Under the pieces are notes generated by a model, which worked only from the letters and a program-made list of their open reading frames with translations, ran no database searches and was not told where the DNA came from. Shown one piece after another: positions 34,071 to 46,470 of a DNA stretch of 64,000 nucleotides (the stretch's first letter is position 1; each line of letters begins with the position of its first letter). The translations under genes were made by a program, and so were the position numbers. The stretch is taken from assembly GCA_027627225.1 (NCBI GenBank), contig CM051038.1, positions 43,063,348 through 43,127,347 of the forward strand, given 5' to 3'. Source of the DNA: Congeria kusceri. Taxonomy: Eukaryota; Mollusca; Bivalvia; Myida; Dreissenidae.

Positions 34071-37000
34071 AGTACAACTTGTATACAAGTTTACAAGTTT
34101 ATTTCCATTCGTAAACAAAGGCCTCCGGCCCAAAATACATGTCAATATAATAACATAATACGATAAGTAGGAGAGTTGTGTCACGTTCATGTATAATGCA
34201 ATACAATCAAAATGTAATAAACAGTTTCAGTTGAATAGGAAAAATAGTAACAAAATATTAAGTATTTTGAGAGTTAACAATTTGTAGGAGATGATATATA
34301 TAACATGATACTTGTTTTATTTTTGCTTCGTCATTAGAACCCATTATATTAAAAAAATCATGTATCGAATTACCAGCTCTATACCATGAAGATAAATATC
34401 TTAATCTTATTTCATTATATTTATTGCAATGAAAAAAGGCATGATATTCGCAATCCAAAACATGATTTTCATCGGTTGAACAGAGGTTGCATATTCTATT
34501 TTCTTTTAGTATATTATTATGTCTGCCCAATTCGATTGATAACTTGTGGTTTGAAGATCGAAATTTTGACATAGCAATTTTATATTTTCTTGGTGTATCA
34601 ATTGTTAGATATTTTTCTGTATTAAGTAAGCTTTTATAATGTTTATAATAATGACATCGACTTGAGTTTGATACATCATCGTGCCATTTTTGTGTACAGC
34701 AATCAATTACACGTTGTTTAAAATTTGATAGAAATATGTTTTTATCTCCAACATCCTGGCTAATCCAAACATATCCAAACCCATATATAAATAATAAATG
34801 TCGAATTTTCGTTGCCCAACATGTCCGACCAGATTCATCAAGAGATTTAAGTAATACATAGCAATTTCTAGGATAACGATGAGAGGGCATTTGAAGTAAA
34901 TTACACCAATATCGTATACAATTTGTATAATAGGTTACACATAGTGGTAATCTACCGCATTCACCCAGAACTATACAATTGTTTGTGGTCTTCTTTAGTT
35001 TAAGGTACCGTTTACAAAACATAAGGTGAATAGATTCGACAGTCTGTTCATATTCAAACCCCCATATTTGTGACCCATAACAAAGTATTGGCGTAATCAT
35101 CGAGTCAAATAATCGAAACATTTCATTTAGTGGAAAATGACCAAATGGCTTTTGAAATTTGTAAATTGAAAAGATACCCTTTTGTGCCTGAACAGCTAAC
35201 TTATTAAGTGCTAAGGTCCATGATAGGGAGGGAGTAAACAAAAGTCCCATGTATTTATAACAGGATGTTATTTTTACTTGTTTTCCACGAAAATACCAAT
35301 TTTCAATATTCTTAAGTGGTCCACCATTGCGAAAAACTATTATCTCAGTTTTATCAAAATTAACTTCCATACCAGTGTCCTGAAAAAAAATATTAATATA
35401 ATTTAGCTGCTGTTGCAGCTTTTGTACAGTTTCTGCGCAATTAGCAATATCGTCAGCAAACATTAAACAAATAATATCGGGGATTTCATTTGTAATAAAG
35501 ATGCCGGTACCACATTTTTCACGTAAAAGGGTAGATAACTCATCGATAAAAAGAGCAAAAATTGTCGAACTTGTCTTATCTCCCTGACGGGTCCCGATGT
35601 TACATGGAAACCAACTAGTTACCACGTGCTCACCGTTTTTATTATCACAATCAGACATAATATTTTTGTTAGATAATTTAACACAAGATTTTAAGTTACT
35701 ATACATTGCTTTTAGAGTACTTAAGAAGTTGCCATGTAGGCCTTTTCTTTCCAAACACTTAAATAATTTAAAGTGGTCAATTTTATCAAATGCTTTACGG
35801 AAGTCAACATACAAACAATAAAACCTGCCTTTCTTTTTGGATAGGTATTTTTGTATCATAGCTTGTAGACAGAATATATTATCGATTGCCGAATACCCAT
35901 GTCGAAAACCTGCTTGCGATTCATCAAATTTATTGTAGTTCTCGGCCCATGTATACAGTCGTTTATTAATAATTTCAGAAAATATTTTGTACATTGTGTT
36001 TGTAATTGATATGCCCCTGTAGTTACCTGCGTCGTTAAGTGATCCCGATTTAAATATGGGGCAGATAACACTTGTACCCCATGACTGTGGGAAATATCCA
36101 CTTTCTAAAATTTTGTTAAATAGTACACAGAAATATGGCGCAATATCTGTAGCAGTATATTTATAAAATTCCGATGGTATTCCATCAATACCACAACTTT
36201 TATTATTAAGAAGTTTTAACAATGATTGTTTTATTTCTTGCAAAGTAAAAGGTTCATTTAGTTCTCCAGCAGTTTCGTCGATGAAGTCATTATTGTATTT
36301 GATATCAATTCCCGTCGCGTTTTCATCAAACAGTAATTTAGAGAAGTGTGATTGCCACTCATCGGGAGAAATAACTGAATCTAAGCAAGGCTTTACGTTA
36401 GCACGTTTAATCATTTTCCAAAAATTCTTAGCATTATTTCTAGTTTCATATAAAGCTTTTCTTTCCCGAATTTGGTAATTTACTATCTTTGTTTTACAAG
36501 TGTTTTTAAAATCGTTTCTTTTTTCTTTATACTCACGTAAGTGGTTTTCTATGTTAGATTGTCTAAATTTGCGTAGCGCAACGTATTTAATACTTTTTTT
36601 TTCATCACATTCTGAGTCCCACCAGTCGGGTTGTGATGTATTAGATGCGAATGATCTAACTTTCATATGCTCGCCTGCATTCATATACAATGATGTTATG
36701 TGTTTTATTGCCTCATCAATATTAGCATTAATATAATTTCTTATAATATCACCATTTGTATACAGCGTACGTTTAAAATTTGACAGGAATTCAGTTATTT
36801 TACTTTCGCGCCATTTAAGACGAGTAAAATGGTTGGTACTAATACATGAAATATTTGTGCGTTCTTTGGGACATATTTTTGGTAATTCAAGATTGCAAGT
36901 TATAGGAAAATGATCCGATTCATCCCTATCTAGTACAGTGAAGTTCTTTATGATGATATAAAAAAGTTCAGGCGATGCAAGCATATAATCCACTACGCTT

Positions 37001-37498
37001 GATCCATCATTGGAAAAACATGTAAATTCACCCATTTTATCTGAATCAAATCGACCATTTAATATGTGGAAATCGAATATACTACAGAGATTAGAAAGAG
37101 ATCGTCCAAAATTATTTCCGATAGTATCTTTATTTTGTCTTAGAATTTCAAAATTGCTTCTTTCATACTCAGTATCCCCATAAATATAATCCAAGTTATC
37201 GCATGGTATGTAATCGAGATAATCTTTGGTTCTGCTATTAAAGTCACCGGTCAGAAAAAGTGATGCATTTTGATAATCTAATCTGATTTTTTCTAAATCA
37301 TCATTAATTTTTGCTATACCGTCGTGATAATCGCTATTTATGTAGATCGGTGACCCTTCAGGAGATACATAGGTAAAATACATAATAACATCGTTCATAT
37401 TGTACAATCTTGAAAACGAAAAATAAAGTACCACAGTATATGTAAGTGATGCTCGTATGTGATTATATAAGTCCTGAAATACCGTGTTTTTTTTTTTT
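34071..37498 (-). mobile_element. 5'-truncated non-LTR retrotransposon, element 2
   Basis: On the minus strand the ORF2 frame is followed by a 3' untranslated region with a poly(A) signal (TTTATT on the plus strand at 34098-34103) and a short repeated tail of ACTTGTAA type at about 34071-34097. The 5' end stops within the endonuclease region next to a T12 tract at 37487-37498. No ORF1 is present. No clear target duplication for this inner element was found. Confidence 0.75.
34258..37434 (-). CDS. ORF2 endonuclease-reverse transcriptase of element 2
   Basis: An uninterrupted 1058-codon frame; the nominal start is a GTG and the frame stays open a little further upstream. The endonuclease lacks its first quarter (no WNC or catalytic E motif) but keeps SPEGSPIY (24-31), GDFN (63-66), VVDYM (147-151) and SDH (173-175). 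Reverse transcriptase motifs are NYRG (471-474), VDFRKAFD (543-550), GTRQGDKTSS (614-623) and FADD (659-662). The C-terminus has C-x2-C-x12-H-x4-C (982-1003). It resembles element 1 in layout but is clearly a different family. The absence of stops suggests recent insertion, though the 5' truncation should leave it inactive. Confidence 0.92.
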   Translation of the reverse strand: MVLYFSFSRLYNMNDVIMYFTYVSPEGSPIYINSDYHDGIAKINDDLEKIRLDYQNASLFLTGDFNSRTKDYLDYIPCDNLDYIYGDTEYERSNFEILRQNKDTIGNNFGRSLSNLCSIFDFHILNGRFDSDKMGEFTCFSNDGSSVVDYMLASPELFYIIIKNFTVLDRDESDHFPITCNLELPKICPKERTNISCISTNHFTRLKWRESKITEFLSNFKRTLYTNGDIIRNYINANIDEAIKHITSLYMNAGEHMKVRSFASNTSQPDWWDSECDEKKSIKYVALRKFRQSNIENHLREYKEKRNDFKNTCKTKIVNYQIRERKALYETRNNAKNFWKMIKRANVKPCLDSVISPDEWQSHFSKLLFDENATGIDIKYNNDFIDETAGELNEPFTLQEIKQSLLKLLNNKSCGIDGIPSEFYKYTATDIAPYFCVLFNKILESGYFPQSWGTSVICPIFKSGSLNDAGNYRGISITNTMYKIFSEIINKRLYTWAENYNKFDESQAGFRHGYSAIDNIFCLQAMIQKYLSKKKGRFYCLYVDFRKAFDKIDHFKLFKCLERKGLHGNFLSTLKAMYSNLKSCVKLSNKNIMSDCDNKNGEHVVTSWFPCNIGTRQGDKTSSTIFALFIDELSTLLREKCGTGIFITNEIPDIICLMFADDIANCAETVQKLQQQLNYINIFFQDTGMEVNFDKTEIIVFRNGGPLKNIENWYFRGKQVKITSCYKYMGLLFTPSLSWTLALNKLAVQAQKGIFSIYKFQKPFGHFPLNEMFRLFDSMITPILCYGSQIWGFEYEQTVESIHLMFCKRYLKLKKTTNNCIVLGECGRLPLCVTYYTNCIRYWCNLLQMPSHRYPRNCYVLLKSLDESGRTCWATKIRHLLFIYGFGYVWISQDVGDKNIFLSNFKQRVIDCCTQKWHDDVSNSSRCHYYKHYKSLLNTEKYLTIDTPRKYKIAMSKFRSSNHKLSIELGRHNNILKENRICNLCSTDENHVLDCEYHAFFHCNKYNEIRLRYLSSWYRAGNSIHDFFNIMGSNDEAKIKQVSCYIYHLLQIVNSQNT

Positions 37499-37810
37499 AA
37501 ATGTTTAAAAATCTGTATATTTCAAAGATTTATATTCATAATAATTTTCCCTATCCTCTGTTAACCTTCTTCAATCTACATTTTTCTATTTTTTTTTTCA
37601 ATTGTCGATCTGTACCTGTAGTAAAATCGTTTCTGAATATTTGAATGTTTATGACGATTTGCTGAATTACGTGTGATATGTCACATAACATGTTACTGTA
37701 AAATATTACACGTCTTGTTGAATGTACATCATCATATGAAAATGACCTATGTTTTGTATAATGTATTGTATATATGGAAATAAAATCATTCGACATTGAA
37801 AAAAAAAAAA
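37499..37810 (+). other. 3' end of retrocopied transcript with AATAAA and A12
   Basis: The segment ends in AATAAA (37779-37784) and A12 (37799-37810) on the plus strand. It reads like a 3' untranslated region. An 81-codon minus-strand frame has no domain. The source transcript is not recognised. Confidence 0.55.
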
Positions 37811-39523
37811 GGATATATAGATATTACCAAACGCTACAAAAGGATGGTTTATCAAGACAATTGCTATTGACAATAACGAAGTAGCCTCGTATTAGAGATG
37901 ACATTTATTAACAAACAAAGAGACACAATTTGATTTACAAGTCTATGCCCCAATGTGTCGGTACGTCAGTGTTATATTCCATTTACAACATAACGTATTC
38001 ACTGGCTATGCGATATTTGTGAGTCGTGAGTTGCCACAGTTTGCTAGGCAACCGACAAAGTCTTGAACTTAATTTGGTATTGGATTTTACATCGAGGTTA
38101 TATAGACGTGTTTTATTCGTACAAAGATTTGTTCTCTTTTTAACTTATGCACCAAAGTTTCCGAAAGAGTACGTGTAAAAACATTTTACTAAATAAAATA
38201 CATTACAAATTAATAGACTTTGAAATACACTAACACAAGATATATTTTGTGATTGTATTTATATTATGTTATACGTATTCTGTGCTACATAGTACATTCC
38301 AGAGATCACTTGCCTTAAATTAAGTCCTTTGAATTTGTAATTGGACGTATTCCTGCTGCTAAAGTAGCTAAAGTTTCATAATCTGTTACACATTACATGA
38401 GTATGCTAAAGGCTTGCAGGGAATTCGTAATTACAACCGATGTCTCAGATCTACAGGGTGCATGGCCTTATATTTGAACACACTACAGACAGTTGTGAAC
38501 ATTTAGCAAAAACGTCATTCATTTATCTGCACATGGTTTATGGCTTGATGGAAGTGGCACTTTCAGTTCTAACATCTATACCACAGAAAGTAGTTTTGCA
38601 TTCAGATAGCATTTAATTCTTTGATTGTTCACAAGGCCATATTAAATCTAAAGGACATCTATTATAATTACTAGCCAAGTCCAGCGGTTTTAATTCAATA
38701 AGCAATATCGAAAGTTGGTCTGAGCGATTGTAATGAGACTGAAATTAAATCTTTTTGTTCTTACTTCTGGTGACGTTAACGTACTGCCCGATTGTCTACG
38801 TTACATATATATCAAGTTAGATGAATTACTAGGGGCTGTTTCAAAGAACAATTACATTTTCATGAATTTGTTTTACAATGAAGTTTTCCCATGTTAATCC
38901 CAATTAGGAAATGTCTTTGATCTCATCTTCACGCTGTCATTGGCGAAATAACACCCCGTGGGTTAACTTAGCTGTATTAAACGCTGTGGAAATATACTTG
39001 TCGCGTGCACGGACTACATTTTCACGATACAGTCGCATTGTTTACTTTTGCCGATCGCATTTTTGGTCAGTCATTTGAAGATAATTTACATACATATTAT
39101 TTAAAATACGAAACAATCAGATTAAATTTGCAGACACAAATTCGCTTCGTTTCCGATTTTTTTTTTAACGAGCAGAAAGGTCATGGTAATTTTTTGTGTA
39201 TTTATTTATTCATAGATCATACTTTGTAAGGATCATTAAGCATTTGTGTCTTTGTTGTCTTTGTTGACTTTAAAGATACTTTTCATTGCGAAAGTTGCTA
39301 TTTTATTATGTTTTGTACCAATAACGCAAACATATACAATGAAATTGTTAACAGCCTAAGTTTTGTTTATTGTATATCTATAATCTCGGGACTACTTCTT
39401 TATTACAATTCGTACATTTTGTATTCATTGCTAATAAAGGCAGTTGTACTACCAGTTTATGAATTCCACGGTTTGTTTAACATTTGTGTTTATATAGTTT
39501 GGAAGAAACATGATGTCATAAAT

Positions 39524-39604
39524 AGAATACTAGGATAAGTGTTGAATATAGGCTCGAGATAAAGGAGATAACGTTCTCTATATTCAACACTAACCTAGTA
39601 TTCT
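39524..39604. repeat. Short foldback hairpin with stems of about 27 bp
   Basis: AGAATACTAGGATAAGTGTT and onward at 39524-39551 is the near-perfect inverse of 39578-39604, with about 26 bases between. It lies between modules B and C of one unit and is not seen in the others. Confidence 0.85.
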
Positions 39605-41564
39605 CTATATCTGCTTTTGGAAGTACTTACATACGGTAAATACAAACCTCGCTGATCCTAACTAACGTTGTGATAGTATTATATCTGGCAAACGACACAT
39701 CACATTAGAAACCCATGGTATTCGTTTAATAAAGCAATCAAATTTAACGCCTAGTACTTAACATCGATTGCAACAAGTCGTCATTACCATTAACAGTTTT
39801 GGTGTACTACAATGATCCATATTTAGTTTCTGTTTAGAAACGTGTCTGTTTCTGTAGAACATGGCAAGCTGAAAATATGCTATCCTTTTCTAATTAACGT
39901 TTTATACAATATGCACCAAATGCCAATGAATACAATGTTTCCATCTCTAACACGATCCTGATAGCAATCGCATCACATATGATCAAACTGTATTGACTCA
40001 AGGTCATTTCCAAGAGAATGAAGATCTAAAACAGTATAGCCATCGTTCTGCCTGGACTCACTATTTTCATGCAGGGAATTCTCTGTCAAATTGGGGTCAG
40101 AAAATGGCATTATGCTCGCAGCGAATTTGTAATTTAATCTCAACATGCCCACGACATCAAATATCTTTGATATACAGCGGACTCTTCGAGTGGTAAGTTA
40201 CAAATTGACTATTCCCTACTTCCAGGAAGTTTATTGTGAGCACTTATTTTATACCCTGTTTATTGGAAAATGTGAATTTTGCATTTATGTTGTTGTTGTT
40301 ATTTTTAGTTTTCTTATTATTTGATTTGATTTCGTTCTCTTACACTTAGAAATTCTTCAGAAAAGATAAATGCTTCTGTAAATACAATGTTTTATTTAAA
40401 AATACACAGTATAAAGTGTTTACGCTATTACTCAAAATTGGCGTTCATTTAATAAGGCTCGATATGTACATAACCGACGGTAATAACTGGGCTATTATCC
40501 AATTAGTTATGTAGCGGAATTCAAAATATGCAACGGAAACAGTGAACACTTTTTTTTTTCGAAATGATTTAATACTTAGTGTAACAGTAAACATAGCACG
40601 TTAACATTACAGCCAATTTTGACCTTGATTAATGCTATAAATACACATCAAAGAGTGCGTTCCCTAGCAACCTGCCAACTGACCATTTGATGTAAGCTTC
40701 GCCGATGGCACACAGTCTTCAGAGACTCGTGTGTAGTCATTATACGTTTACGATCTTTGGCTAATAGTGAATGATTCGGAACAGATGCTTGGACTGCAAG
40801 GTATGTACGGGAAATGCAATCAATGATCTCCCCTTAATAGTAGGAAACACATTGACTGTCAACACTGATTTGCTATTACTGTAATCAGGAAACACTAATA
40901 AAATAAACATAAAAAATAAATAAGCATACTATATTTGTATTTTCTAATAATCATAATTTTGTATTACTATCTGGGATACAGCATTTGCTGGGTTCATGCA
41001 AGTCACATATGTATATATATTACTTATAATTAACCTTTTTGGGATGACAAAATCCCTGTAGGTTATTTTTACAAATAATTCAGGCAAATAAGGGGCATAT
41101 ACTCTTTAAGATGTCCAAAGCAAGGACTTTGTCTTTCTGAATTCAATTAAAGTTCACTTATTGGGATGAAGAGATCAAGGTATGTGTACAGTAAATTTGT
41201 ATTCAAGCCTTAATAAATAAGTCAATGTAGAAGCCATGAATAATTAAATGGTTTCATTACTTGATAACTAATATTATATTAATAAGCTCAAACTTGTATC
41301 AAACTCATGACATCATGTTATTGTAGTTAAATATATCCACCTTTAATGAAACTCTAACCAAGTAAAGTAATCGCAACTTTGGCGTTAAAACATTGTTATA
41401 AAGAAAAGCTTGTATCTGCATCAAGACCCAATTTCGGTCGTCAATCGCCAGTAGATCAATCAGCAAAGCAGCGGCATTCTAAAAGATAATACAACTAAAC
41501 GAATATAGCTGCCGTGGTATTTTATCTGACTATGTTGAATCAAATTACAAAGCATATTATCACG

Positions 41565-41812
41565 GTTTGGTATATTAACAATATTTTTGATGATGCAGAA
41601 CTCAATCAAAGTGAGAAAATATATTTCAATTACCATCAATTCATACGACTGCTAACTTAATATGCAATGCGGGCATCGACCATGCGGGCATAGTTTGGTA
41701 TTGTAACAATATTTTTCATGATGCAGAGCTCAATCATGGTGAGAACATATATTTCAATTACCATCAATTCATACGACTACTAACTCAATATGCCATGCGG
41801 GCATCGGCCTAT
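41565..41812. repeat. 128-bp direct duplication
   Basis: GTTTGGTAT(A/T)(T/G)TAACAAT, the TCAATTACCATCAATTCATA core and ATGCGGGCATCG recur with a 128-bp offset (41565 and 41693). There are few differences, indicating a fairly recent local duplication. Confidence 0.85.
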
Positions 41813-42929
41813 CAAAGCATGGCATTTTAAAGTGCATTGCCCATTTTGCTATCATTGTTTTCAAAGCACATACTCAAAATTAGTAGTGTCAATTTTCGGG
41901 TATATCCAGATCATGACAATATATTTGTTTTTGAGAACCAATACATTAAAAAATAAGAGCAAATACTCCATTATCTAACATTCATTTAAGGCGAATAGGA
42001 CATTCGCTCGGGAGCCTATTACTCGATTAGTGTTTTCTTCAAAAGTGATCGTGTTTCTTATTAATAATGCATGGAAATGACATTCACGAGGCATATGAAC
42101 ACGACACGGCATGCGACGTCTGACAAATTTCATACGGCTAAGTTACTATATGGAAACCTAAGTATGGAGTGTTGATATATAATGTATTGTGAATTTCATA
42201 GTAGAATACGAGTGTTTTATAGCTCAATTCATTGTACAAGATATGAACTTTTATACACAATAAAACGTATCTTCAAGCAGATTTAATGATCTATAAATTC
42301 AAATTGTTTTAATTAGCCGAAGTTCCATAATTCTGTTTACTAGTTCAAACTGGTGTATTCTCAATGAATTCCTACATAGTGTTGTAGAATTTGACATTAC
42401 ACAGTATTTTGATGCTTTTTTGTTGCTGTTATCTTCACTTTCCTATTGATAGTATTCGTCATTATAAACTGTTGTATTATGACTATTACAATTAAACAAA
42501 ATATAATTTCGATTTATTTTTAAACATCTAGCGTTTTTCATAAATGCCCGCATTTATGCATATGAATACGACACAACAAACAACTAATAATTTCCTACTA
42601 TAATATATAGTCATGATAAATGTAAATATTGGCAACACTTAAGAATATAATTAACACTTATTGAAATAATAGAAGCGATAGAGCATAAATGCATTAATGA
42701 AACATAATATATGTGGAGTAAATATAACTTTTGTAAGTACAAAAACATGTTATATTAACTTTTGTATTAGTTAAATAACTTCTTTATATTTAAAATATAT
42801 GATATTACTGCAGGAGGACATTTAAATAACATGTGTTTAATTTATTGTTCATTTGATCATAAACTTAAAATGTTTACAAAATAAACGTCGTACGAAATCA
42901 ACACTATTTACTTACAGACATTAATTCCC

Positions 42930-44880
42930 AACAGAAACAATGTTGTCTGGGATGCAAAATGACATTCATGAACAAACAAAGAATCGTAATTGAATTTAAA
43001 CTTCGATGCCCCTGCTTCTGTTTGTTCCCATGACAAACGTATGTCATTCAAACAACGGATACATTTGCATCCTTGCAGCTTCGCATTTGACGCAAATGTC
43101 AAAGGTGCTTACATTGTAAGTTAGCGATTACGCCCTCGCTTTCATTATGTTTATCCCGTGTAGTCACTATGAAAAACATTAAGGTTTTCATTGACCTCTT
43201 CAAGGCGGTGATTCAAGTTTTAATCACGTGTCCATGGTTCGTGGTTGTATCATGTTTTTCATATTCTACGAATATAATGTACCCATTGTTGTTTATGTAA
43301 TTAATAGGGTATTTTTCACCAAACCATTCTTAGACTTAACAATAAATAGTAGACTTAGAGTCAAGATATAATACTTATGTGTTCGCAATTATGCCGGGTA
43401 CCAAGGTCGCTTAATAAATCATTCTAAATAAAGAATGCTAAAATTTGTTTATAAAAATAAAATTCAAATTCAAATAACAACATTTTTGAACAACCTTTTT
43501 GAACAAAACCGTTTTCTTCTTTATTCTTAAGTCTTCAGTCTAAGAATTGGTTGGTGAATACGGGCCAAGATCACGTTTGTTTTTTTCTTCTGTTGCTGAT
43601 GTTTACATGTTTTCGCTATTTTTATTTTCCGTTTGCTTGCCAGTTATAAATGTATATATAAATTGGGTATAAAATCACAAAGCTGCTGTTTTGTATTCAT
43701 GTACTGCATTCTGCGTTTTCATTGTTTGTAACCAGTGTGGTGCTTTACCGAACAGTTTACATCTTCCACTTTATAGAGTTCCATACCGGTCAAGTAATAT
43801 TTTCCACCAATCAACCAAAGTTGTTTTAATAGAAACATCTTTAGGATGCTAACTGTTTTAAACTATATCGATTCTATTGTCCGTGGTAGTATGCATTCAT
43901 CTACATACATCAACTGCAGCAAACTGATTAAGTATTTCGCAATATTACGGGTTTAGCAAACGTATTTTATTATGTTTTCTTATTATTTTGTTAAAATTAA
44001 GTTATTTACAATATCTTACGATTATATTTATCATAACAATTATAAAATTATCACGTCAATTTCACTCAACTTCATACCAACATAAAAAGCGATGGTTTTC
44101 TTAAAATATACGTAAGATTAAAATTATATAACGTAAGATTAAAATATATAATATATATTCTTCTAATCGGCGTTAAAATTGGTTCATATGTATACACTGA
44201 ATTCGTTGTAATTGTTTGAAATATATTCAACGTCGGCACCAATATGCGGATTGCTTTATTCCACTCATAAAAATGAACGCCTCAACTAAACATTAAGTCG
44301 TCGACTTAGTCCTTTCGACCATGTTTCCGTACTAGTATAATATTCGTATATTTAATTAGTGAAGTGTGTTTAAGAATTTAAGTATTATAATGTGTCTGTC
44401 TTCATACCCACTTCCTAGTCCCTTGATCACCAGTAACCGAATAAACATGGTTATTAATGCTTTGCCAGAAAATCGTATAGTGAAGCAACTGCTTCCAGAA
44501 TGTAATACCGACAATCTCATTTGTCATGGAAAGATATTCAATATAAAGGGAATTTATTTTAATTACTTGCAAACTCCAGTGGCTGCTGATTCATTTAGCA
44601 AAGGTGAAAGTTGGTCTGAAAGATTATGGCGACACTTGAATTACTTCTTGGTCCTACTTCTGGGAACACACACGTACTGCATGGTCGCGTACGTTGTGGC
44701 AATATAGATGAAAAACTACGGACTGTTTTAAAGAACAATCAAATATACAATATCGCAGGAGAAACCCTTGGTCTTCGTTTCATAATGTCACCAATATCAA
44801 AACTTTAACATTCACATCATAATTATGTATCATCAGTTTGCTGACATCCTGGCATTGTTGCCATTATATATACGCATTAC
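42930..44880 (+). repeat. Macro-repeat unit: A1, T, A4, B, C
   Basis: A1 lies at 42945-43210, T at 43570-43740, A4 at 43890-43950, B at 44530-44710 (CCAG at 44576) and C at 44750-44880. The copy is then cut by an insertion and resumes near 53720. The 113-codon frame at 44366-44707 lies on module B and is not conserved in the other B copies, so it is not called as a gene. Confidence 0.7.
43315..43558. mobile_element. Small inverted-repeat (MITE-like) element
   Basis: TTCACCAAACCATTCTTAGA at 43315 has its inverse TCTAAGAATTGGTTGGTGAA ending at 43558, with one or two mismatches. The roughly 240-bp AT-rich interior has no coding potential. It sits inside a macro-repeat unit between A1 and T, where the 21230-21310 copy has nothing comparable, which supports insertion. 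Confidence 0.6.
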
Positions 44881-45985
44881 GTACAAACGAAATGGCGAGT
44901 GCGGGCACTAGAAGATATCCAATAAACATTATAAGCAAAAATGGTATGTTCCTATTTTGTATACTAATCAATTCTTGTTATTATAACAAACGAAATTAAT
45001 GTTTTACTTTTAAATACAATTGTTTCGAAACATTGTTTTGTAATAAACTTATTAGAATATTGTTTTCTAAAAGTGTTATCCACGACAGAAATAGCATAAA
45101 ATTCTTCTACATTTATCTCAGTCTCCATCGGTGCTTTTCAACAATTTATAAGCATGTCAGTTATCTGTAAAAATCCTAGGTAAAAATGTAAATAATGATA
45201 CAAACTATACCAGCTCAACATGCTAAAAGCTGACTATAGAATATTTGCAATCAATCTATGTTTTGCTTGTGAGTACAGTCTGTATTTGACTGGTATAAAG
45301 AAAAATAATGCAATAGATAGAAGATAGTCTTTATCATTCAATAATTGAAACAGTGTAAACAAATAATACTTTACTTGCAACAATTGTACACATCAGGAAT
45401 GTATATACATGGGATGCATTACTTATAAATGTAACATGTGTTACTTATTTATATGAGTATTATGCATACATGTTCTATTTCAATTATACAGTTATTATAA
45501 TCTTATCATAATACAATTATCATTTTGATAATATATCCTGCGATTTGTTGAAAAACACTCTTTCTGTTTATTTCTTGTATTTGAAAGTAAATAGTGCTAT
45601 TGTTTACAAACCATATTCCATGTTGACAGTCTTACAGTTTGTCCTTTTCCATACCAAGATTTACTGTTAACAATATTACTAAAACATGTGTGTACTGTGA
45701 TTAAATATCACAATCCTAATTTTTATAACATAGTTTGATGTCTCCCTTAACTAACATACTTTATTTATAAGGCTTTTATAAACAATTTAGTTTCAATATA
45801 TAGTTGTTAAATTTCTTACATTATACTTTGCGGCTAAATAAATATGTCTGTACATGATTGTGCGCTTAATGATTATGCGTGTACATGTGTACCTTATGAT
45901 TATGCTGCTTTTTCAATGTTTGTGTACGTAAATAAGCATTTGTACTTTTAAACTACGTGCCTTTGTAATACTGCATGGGGTTGTT

Positions 45986-46470
45986 TGTAATATACACTTA
46001 AAAGTTGAAGATGGGCGCAGTTATATTTGTTCTGATGAAACTGCATTATACAGTACTGGTTTAAGATGGAAATATACACTTTAAACAGATTAACAATATT
46101 TCATTATCCAGATATAGTAGAAGTTTCTTCAAGACATATGTACATATCTATATCTGTAATATGCACTGGTAAAGATTGAAGACTTCTGCAATAATATTTG
46201 AACTGTTTTAATGAAGCTTTCCTTTTCCACACTTTTGTATATTTGTAATATACAACTGTTAAGTTAGAATATTAATGCAGTTATTTATGCATGCTTGTAA
46301 TATGTAACTGTAAAGTTTGAATATTAATGCAGTTAATATTTGAAACACACGCACATTGATGAAACTGTCTCAATTTGTTTACTATACTATATGTGTAGGT
46401 ATGTGTTATGTAATTATTCTGTAAAGGATGAAGATTGAGAAATTGACTCCTGTATCTTTGAAAATGCTTT
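45986..46470 (+). repeat. Degenerate tandem repeats of about 55-170 bp
   Basis: TGTAATAT followed by ACTG(T)TAAAG-like and GAA(G/T)ATT-like strings recurs at about 45986, 46157, 46244, 46296 and 46409. ATATTAATGCAGTTA is shared by the third and fourth units. Spacing is irregular and divergence is high. Confidence 0.5.

Larger units (their letters stand above)
33621..37824 (+). mobile_element. Poly(A)-tailed insertion with a 15-bp target-site duplication
   Basis: AGGATATATAGATAT occurs at 33621-33635 and again, exactly, at 37810-37824. Directly before the right copy is A12 (37799-37810), with AATAAA at 37779-37784, fifteen bases upstream. This is the signature of a plus-strand RNA inserted by target-primed reverse transcription. 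The uninterrupted module A2 at 21920 and 57565 shows the empty site, GGATATATGGATAGTACC and AATATATAAATATTACC. The 4.2-kb insert contains an antisense non-LTR element (34071-37498), so either that element later landed inside a roughly 0.75-kb retrocopy, or one chimeric RNA was copied. Confidence 0.8.
37811..42660 (+). repeat. Macro-repeat unit: A2, X, B, C, D, E, F, G
   Basis: This is the best-preserved uninterrupted unit. A2 lies at 37811-37985, X at 38065-38130, B at 38640-38790 (CCAG at 38681), C at 39670-39800, D at 40080-40215, E at 40620-40880 with a single 56-bp unit, F at 41030-41210 (GACAAAATCCCTGTAGG, AAGGTATGTGTACAGTAA) and G at 42360-42560. F matches 54615-54790. No reading frame is conserved between copies, so the unit looks non-coding. 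Confidence 0.75.

Noticed and set aside
37551..37796. 81-codon minus-strand open frame next to the poly(A) tract
   Set aside because: It opposes the direction given by AATAAA and A12, and has no recognisable domain.
44366..44707. 113-codon open frame
   Set aside because: It lies on macro-repeat module B, and the other four B copies do not keep the frame open.
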